64,000 bases of DNA from Tetragonia tetragonoides (taxonomy: Eukaryota > Streptophyta > Magnoliopsida > Caryophyllales > Aizoaceae). Positions 58,701 through 64,000 of this stretch are shown here, piece by piece (position 1 is the first letter of the stretch; every line of letters starts with the position of its first letter). The notes beneath the pieces are model-generated. The model did no database searches. It was given only the letters and a program-made list of their open reading frames with translations, and had not been told where the DNA came from. The translations under genes were made by a program, and so were the position numbers. The stretch spans positions 13,737,000 to 13,800,999 of the forward strand of contig CM076145.1 of assembly GCA_038025085.1 (NCBI GenBank). Reading direction: 5' to 3'.

Positions 58701-60263
58701 AACTCTAGCTTGTGTAGTCACTTTTAACCCTCCCCCATCATTCAACCATTGCACAGTATAGGATTTAGGATGACTTTTAGTAGGCAAATCAAGCTTATCA
58801 ATCATCTCTTTAGAGGCAACATTAGTACAACTCCCAGAGTCAATAATCAAATTGCAAACTTTACCTCTAACCTTGCAGCGAGAATGGAATATTTGCTCCC
58901 TTTGGTCGGACTCATCATCGGCCACAGTCGTATGTAGCAACTTCGTAAGGATTAGGGTCTCTCCAACCTCGGGTATACCATAATCTTCAATGAATGGCTC
59001 TCCCTTATCTTCATCACTATCCTCGGTTATGGGCATAACAAACGAGGGTTCCATCTCTTCTAGCTCAGCGATGGTGAGCGCTTTCTTCGAGCCGCATTCA
59101 TAGGCATAGTGTCCATATCCTTGACACTTGAAACAACGCAGTTGGTTCTTGTCCTTAGTAGCCACGGCTTTGCCTTTGTCTTGAGTTACGGGCTTGCTAG
59201 GGATACTTGCGCTCTTGGAGAATGTTGTATTCTCTCTCGCGTTGTATTGGTTCCGAAAATTTGTATAGCCTTTAATCACATCTCGAGCAACCGGTTTTTG
59301 CTCCTTCTCTTGCTTCTCAATCTTGAGAGCGATTTTGCACACGTCCTCAAAGGTTACGTAAGGAACAAGCTCTACCTTGCGCCTTAGAGTTGGGTTTAGA
59401 CCTTTGATGAACCGTGCAATCTTTAACTCCTCCTTCTCCTCAAGATCACACATCATGTGCATATGTTCAAACTTCTGGAGGTAGTCTTGTACACTTGAGG
59501 TTTCTTGGCTTAAGGACGTAAGTTTCAAAAACTGTTCTTGCTCAAATTCTTTAGGCAAAAATCGTTTCTTTAAATATTTCTTGAGTTTGTCCCAAGTCTC
59601 AATCTTTGCTTTCTCTTCCTTCTTGCGTCGAGCCTTTAGGTTTTCATACCATAAAGAAGCATGCTTAGTGAGTTTAAGCGTGACTAACTTGCATCTTCGC
59701 CGCTCATCATACTCCTTGTATTCAAAGACTCTCTCCATAGTTCTAAGCCAATCAAGAAAGGCCTCTGGATCGTAGGAACAGTCATATTCAGGGAGTTCGA
59801 CTTTCAAGTTCCTATCATCATCATAGGGGTGTCGTGGTTTAGGAGCGTCATTGGTTCTAGTCCCACTTGTGTCTTCAAACTCCTCATCGAAGTTGGGGTC
59901 ACGGTTGTGGTTTCTCCAATGAATTCCGCGCATCCTTGTCTCCATGTTTTCCCTATCTTCTTGGTTTCTTCTTTCCATAGTAGCCATCCGCTCTGCCATC
60001 CGCTCTTCTTGAGTTTTGAAAGATGCCCTGAGATCCTCCATGGCTGTTAACAACTTTGCTAGTTCGTTGGGCTCACCCATAGCTTCGATTGTTGGTTTCT
60101 TGGGGGTTTCTTGGCTGTCTTCTTGAACAAAGGGCGAATCTTGCAAGAATCTTTCTCGAAAGCTCGCTATGGTGTCGTGTTTATGCTCAGGACCGTGTTG
60201 TTTAAACTTAAGAAAGCTCAAACCTTTAGCTCTGATACCAAGTTGATGTGAAATAAGTAACAA
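55567..60263 (-). pseudogene. gag-pol of the UTP23-intron Gypsy element, with two breaks
   Basis: The frame 60,263-58,188 encodes gag (coiled-coil-like charged region, LPEYDCSYDPEAFLDWL), a CCHC knuckle (CFKCQGYGHYAYECG) near 59,115, protease (IIDSGSCTNVAS) near 58,840, and the start of RT. An in-frame TAA sits at 58,190-58,188. RT continues 58,181-57,693 with the catalytic YLDD. A one-base loss near 57,700-57,715 shifts the frame. The frame 57,678-55,567 has the rest of RT, RNase H ([12 protein letters not shown]), the integrase zinc region, and DDE core ([17 protein letters not shown]). The first ATG of the gag frame lies just in the primer-site region; translation probably starts at a downstream Met such as the one before GEPNELAKLL. 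Two breaks in 4.7 kb point to recent decay. Confidence 0.9.
60229..60240 (-). promoter_or_regulatory. Primer binding site, initiator tRNA-Met
   Basis: Minus strand TGGTATCAGAGC lies 3 bp inside the 5' LTR, a full 12-base match to the usual plant tRNA-iMet primer site. Confidence 0.88.
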
Positions 60264-60905
60264 AACGGAAATTAACCTTTGATAGTATCACACAAAGGGA
60301 TTTTGTTCAAGAATCACTCAAGAACAACTCACGAATCACTCGTAAGGGTTTCAACTTGAATCACTCAGTTTGAGGGGTAAATACTCACGTATTCAATAAT
60401 TAATCATCAAAGCACGAGTTTACAATAGCAAAGCTCTCCCCTATTTATAGACAAAGAAATCTAAAGCTATTCGGAATCCTAATCCTAGTCCAAATAGGAA
60501 ACTAACTACGAAACTGACTACAATTGTAAAACGAGCTAATTAACAGCTTTCCTAATACCTAATGGACTCCTAATGCTACTAATAATCAGAATACTACTTT
60601 CCTAAACATATTCTAACTCATTAAGGAAATAGGCAAACAAAATCAAACTCAAACAGCTAATTACTTGGCGCCCAAGGCTCAAAACGCTGGAACAGTTTCC
60701 TTGGTGCCCAAGGCTTCTTCTTTTCAGCTTCTAGTCATCTTCTTGCCACTCTAACATAGTTACCTCACACTTTACCTCACGTGGCATTATACTCTTGGCA
60801 ATGAGCAGCTCAAGATCAAGCGTTAACGTTTCAAGAACTGGGTTCTTGGGCGTTCTTGATTCGTCGTCTTCTTGCTTGTCCTTTAACGTACTTGCTCCTG
60901 CATCA
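60244..60905 (-). repeat. 5' LTR of the UTP23-intron Gypsy element
   Basis: 662 bp with the same TATA box at about 60,439-60,451. Its outer end abuts GGGGGGGAGG. Confidence 0.93.
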
Positions 60906-61789
60906 GGGGGGGAGGATTACAAAAGAGAACTATGACAAGCTATTTAGAAAAGAATATAACCTTTGCTCTTTTCCTTTTAAATTGAGCCTTATCCTTCAAC
61001 TCTGTTCTATTTCTGTCTCCTTTTCTGTTTGCTAAAACCTGATCCTCAATAACCTCATTTCCAGTTCCTATTTCCTCAGTAGAAGGGTCCGTTACTTGCC
61101 CAAGTTTCAATATGTCCTTTACTCTCTTCTGTAACATCTTGTACTCCAAATCAGTCATATGCAATCTCTCTTCCTCAGCACATTTCACAAATTCACGCTG
61201 GGATGATGACGACTGCTCAAGAAATAGGGTATTTCGGAGACCAAATATCACTGGGACTCCAGGTATCTAGAAAGAGTTTTGCATGATGAGAAAATCAGGA
61301 AAGAAGTTAGCACCAATATCTGTCAAAGCATGAACACATTTACAAATTTGTAAGTCATTTACACGTAATATCGTTAAAAAGTCGGCACAGAGTTGTCATC
61401 CAATCATAAACGAAAACAGAGAAAAAATATCTAGCCTTAGGTTAAAGCACCATGCATATCTTATCTACAAGGTCAAAATGAAGTTGCCATCTGGATGTGC
61501 ACGATCAATCACATACTGAAAAGTTAAAAGTACCCACACAGAAAAACGATAAAAGAACTCTTGGCATCACTTGTTCTCTTCAACATTTGTATAAATTATT
61601 TCCATACATAAAATATATTGGAACTCATGTATGATCTGCTACCCTTTGACTTAATCGCCGAGCAATGAACATGTTTCTACATTCACCTGTTGTTACAGCT
61701 TGAAAGTCAAAACCAAGAGTAATCCGAAATCTTGTCCACACTGGGTGAGGTTATTATTTTGGGTTGATATCGTGGGTGTTTGGACTTTG

Positions 61790-61915
61790 CTCGACTAATC
61801 TCAAGTTAACTGTCATGAAAACCTCCAGTAGCCCTAAGGGGGCTTGAACTAATGACCTCTGAAATAGATCTTAAAATTTTGAGCTAAGCACCCCACAAAG
61901 GGTTCCACTGGATAA
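61790..61915 (-). repeat. Possible tRNA-related SINE
   Basis: On the minus strand GGTGCTTAGCTCAAAATTTT (box-A-like) near 61,890 precedes AGTTCAAGCCCC (box-B-like) near 61,845, about 45 bp apart. Its borders are uncertain. It lies in a UTP23 intron. Confidence 0.4.
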
Positions 61916-63156
61916 ATAAGTGATACTAACTGAATTACACTTGCACATGAAAATGCAAATATCAAATTTCACCATCCAGAGAACCAATCGAAAGTAGCTA
62001 ATGAAGAAAATGGTTCATGCATCACCTCATATCCTACTTGTTACATGTCAAACTTCAATAAATTGGGAACAACACAAGTGAATATTACACTAAGTTGTGC
62101 GACTTGTGCCAGCAAATTAACATGGGCACACAAGACCTCTCACGAATTAAGCATGTTCAAGTCTAAGGTAACAACACATATGAAAAGTAGAAATGATTAA
62201 TGCGTTGAAATAGAAAGCCCTTTGTAGACTAGAAATAAATTTTCTTTAGATGACATGGGCATCCAAGCTTTGCTTGAGTAATCCCATAGGCCCTTTGTAG
62301 AATACAAATAATTTACTTGTTTCCTTCTTGTCTTACCCAATTGCTTTTGGCAATCAGTTACCCACTTACCCAGATAAATTAGTGTGTTGTTAAAAAAAGG
62401 AAATAAAAGCAATTATCACGAATGACTTCCCAAACAATTTCATCTTTTTTTACCCTCTGTATAATCTAGATAACTCAGTTGAGTTCCGAAAGTCTGACCA
62501 AGTAAATCCCCGTGGAGACAATAAAAAAGTAAAAGAAATAGAAATAGAAAGGGTTTGTCATGTACACTCCATCTTTTTTGACAACATGCTGCCCTACACT
62601 ATTGTTATGTGCTGAGTAACAAAGATTCCATGCTAGTATTCTAGTTCACCCTTGTAAGGGTGCTCAAGCTATACCAACTCACATTTTTGCATATTGACTC
62701 ATGTTACTTCAGAAAATGATTAGTCAACTAAACAACAATCTGCTGCTGACTTATATTCAGAGCAGCAATCCAGCCTTCTATTGTGTTTTATCACGTGTTC
62801 CATCCAAAATAAATGGCATAAATGAACATAGCATAAACAAGGTGAGATGAAGGACAGATGATATATTCATCTTGATGATAATAGCGAATTCTACAAACAT
62901 AATAGTTGGCTTTAATTTGGTCAGAATGGAGCAAGATTTAGTTTCAGAAAGAGTGTGTATACATTATAAGGATCTTTCTGTACATTCAGAATCGAATCTA
63001 GGCTGGTTTTGCCACTGGATCGTAAACAAGAGCAAGTGCAGTCCAAAAAGTACAGTTGGAACACACGGTGCACTTGGTTCATAGACATTGTTTGCCTAAA
63101 TACCTGCCACAGCAGACACAATGACTGTATATAACAGATACAATGAATAGAGTTAC
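61916..63156. other. UTP23 intron, mostly unrecognised
   Basis: Intron between exons 63,157 and 61,266. It contains copy 2 of the short repeat at 62,245-62,294. Nothing else is convincing. Confidence 0.45.
62245..62294. repeat. Short dispersed repeat, copy 2
   Basis: It matches 53,005-53,054 (TTAGATGACATGGGCATCC ... TAATCCCATAGGCCCT). Confidence 0.5.
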
Positions 63157-63274
63157 CTTCTAAAATTTCTTCCGTAAATCAATGTCTTGAGTAGCAACAA
63201 AGAAGTGCTCAGGGTTACTTTCTCCAATAATCTCAATGATGCAACCCAAAGCACTTTTCTTATCATGCTCACAT

Positions 63275-64000
63275 CTGTCACAAAACACAAAAGGATAACT
63301 AATAACTGGAATGACAGAAAAACAAACATGTTTTCCTTTATGTCAGCATCATCAAGACCAGTTCAAACAACCATTCAGACTCTTCAGCAACAAAGGAGCC
63401 CTGGAAGGCGCTCAACGAGATCAAGCATATACCCGTCAAGCATGCACCTCAAATAAGGATGCACATATTTAAGCATGCGCCTAAATAACTGAAGCTACTG
63501 TCCATAAAATAGGTAAAGTAACTGTTAGTCATATATATAGCTAGAAGCAATTGCTGGCATGGGAAATTCCATACCATCAAAAAATCTAACAGGCAGAATT
63601 TGTCCTATATGGCGAATTGGTTAAAGGAGGCTTACTTCATTAGTACTCAGATCGACCAAGGTCTTCATTGGATTGACCAAAACAAAGACGGCGATAGAGA
63701 GATTCAACACGAAAGCACAGCAAGGAATGATAGGGAGGAACGTTAAAGATGAAATTGAGATATCTGATAATAGAATACTAACTTTCACACAAGGAATGAT
63801 AGGGTTTTAGCATCCTTGACACTACACTCATTTTCAAAACAACTGAAGACAAATGTTTCCCTCGGGTACTTACATTAGGTAAAATTAACATTCTAATCAA
63901 AATACAACGAAAACTCATCCCGTTTGAGAGAATGAAATAAAATCAAATACACATAGCACATTCCAGGAGTCCTACCTAGAGAATCATATGGAACATACTC
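63275..64000. other. Upstream UTP23 intron or flank
   Basis: The exon at 63,274 starts in phase 2, so at least one exon must lie further right. I could not find it in these 726 bases. A block near 63,395-63,475 is rich in AAGCATGCGCC/GGCGCTC words and looks like a low-complexity repeat. Confidence 0.4.

Larger units (their letters stand above)
55080..60905 (-). mobile_element. Ty3/Gypsy LTR retrotransposon in a UTP23 intron, full length
   Basis: Two complete 662-bp LTRs (55,080-55,741 and 60,244-60,905; TG...CA) bracket gag-pol on the minus strand. A primer site for initiator tRNA-Met adjoins the 5' LTR, and a purine tract adjoins the 3' LTR. I count 11 LTR differences, all transitions (98.3% identity). 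G-runs on both sides are compatible with a 5-bp GGGGG duplication but do not prove it. It lies in the sense of UTP23, with its right end 55 bp from the exon donor at 60,961. No chromodomain was recognised. Total length is 5,826 bp. Confidence 0.95.
51113..63274 (-). pseudogene. UTP23: UTP23 rRNA-processing protein, 3' four exons, with an in-frame TAG
   Basis: UTP23 is a PIN-domain-like protein of the small-subunit processome in the nucleolus. Visible exons are 63274-63157, 61266-60961, 54444-54379 and 51202-51113, with GT-AG borders and agreeing phases. Landmarks are CEHDKKSALGCIIEIIG, NPEHFFVATQDIDLRKKF, IPGVPVIFGLRNTLFLEQ, RLHMTDLEYKMLQKR, QFKRKRAK joined to GPNPLSCKKKKNPG, and a basic tail (RPRNRKRSLKAKTSL) ending TAG. 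Earlier exons (the N-terminal part) are not found in the window and presumably lie to the right. A TAG at 63,162-63,160 interrupts the PIN-domain exon two codons before its donor, where relatives have Gln. If the base is right, the encoded protein loses its C-terminal half. Intron 60,960-54,445 holds a Ty3/Gypsy element. It could be a pseudogene copy, a null allele or a base error; the other exons are clean. Confidence 0.85.

Noticed and set aside
63380..63475. An upstream UTP23 exon
   Set aside because: No frame gives the expected PIN-domain residues with a phase-1 donor; the block looks like a GCGC/AAGCATG low-complexity repeat.

Overview
This is a window of plant nuclear DNA, most likely from a eudicot. 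It has spliced genes with GT-AG introns, AT-rich intergenic DNA, and many LINE, Ty3/Gypsy, MULE, Helitron, SINE and MITE insertions. Repeat vocabulary (GAGGCGGCCTC elements, a MITE rich in CTGAA words) reminds me weakly of Caryophyllales/Amaranthaceae, but I cannot assign a species from sequence alone.

Layout. (1) 1-11,066, plus strand: the 3' part of the urease accessory gene URED in six visible exons; its 5' exons lie before the window. Its introns hold an L1 LINE whose tail stops about 32 bp before an exon, further L1 fragments and an RTE-clade LINE. (2) 11.1-15.2 kb: intergenic repeats, including SINEs, a Helitron end, (TA)n tracts, an inverted-repeat element inside (TA)n, and a deleted LINE. 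(3) 15,229-20,575: a complete-ended Mutator-like element with about 125-bp TIRs and a 10-bp target duplication, carrying a broken MURA-type transposase. (4) 20,937-36,859, minus strand: a full 15-exon UDP-N-acetylglucosamine pyrophosphorylase gene (498 codons). Its 11-kb intron 3 contains a Ty3/Gypsy chromovirus-type element and other fragments. (5) 37.1-42.2 kb: stacked Helitron remnants and a three-element nest of hAT-like inverted-repeat elements. (6) 42.9-50.9 kb: MITEs, one probable first exon of an unrecognised plus-strand gene (44,902), and Helitron ends. (7) 51,113-63,274, minus strand: the 3' four exons of UTP23, an rRNA-processing gene. It has an in-frame TAG in the PIN-domain exon, and a 5.8-kb Ty3/Gypsy element inserted 55 bp inside an intron.

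The host genes look unrelated in function: urease maturation, UDP-GlcNAc synthesis and small-subunit rRNA processing. I see no operon-like or novel multi-gene system. The window's interest lies in the nested, precisely delimited transposon insertions, in the four intronic autonomous-type elements that all lie in the sense of their host genes, and in the UTP23 stop codon. Exon coordinates come from reading splice sites and checking phase by hand; there is no transcript evidence.
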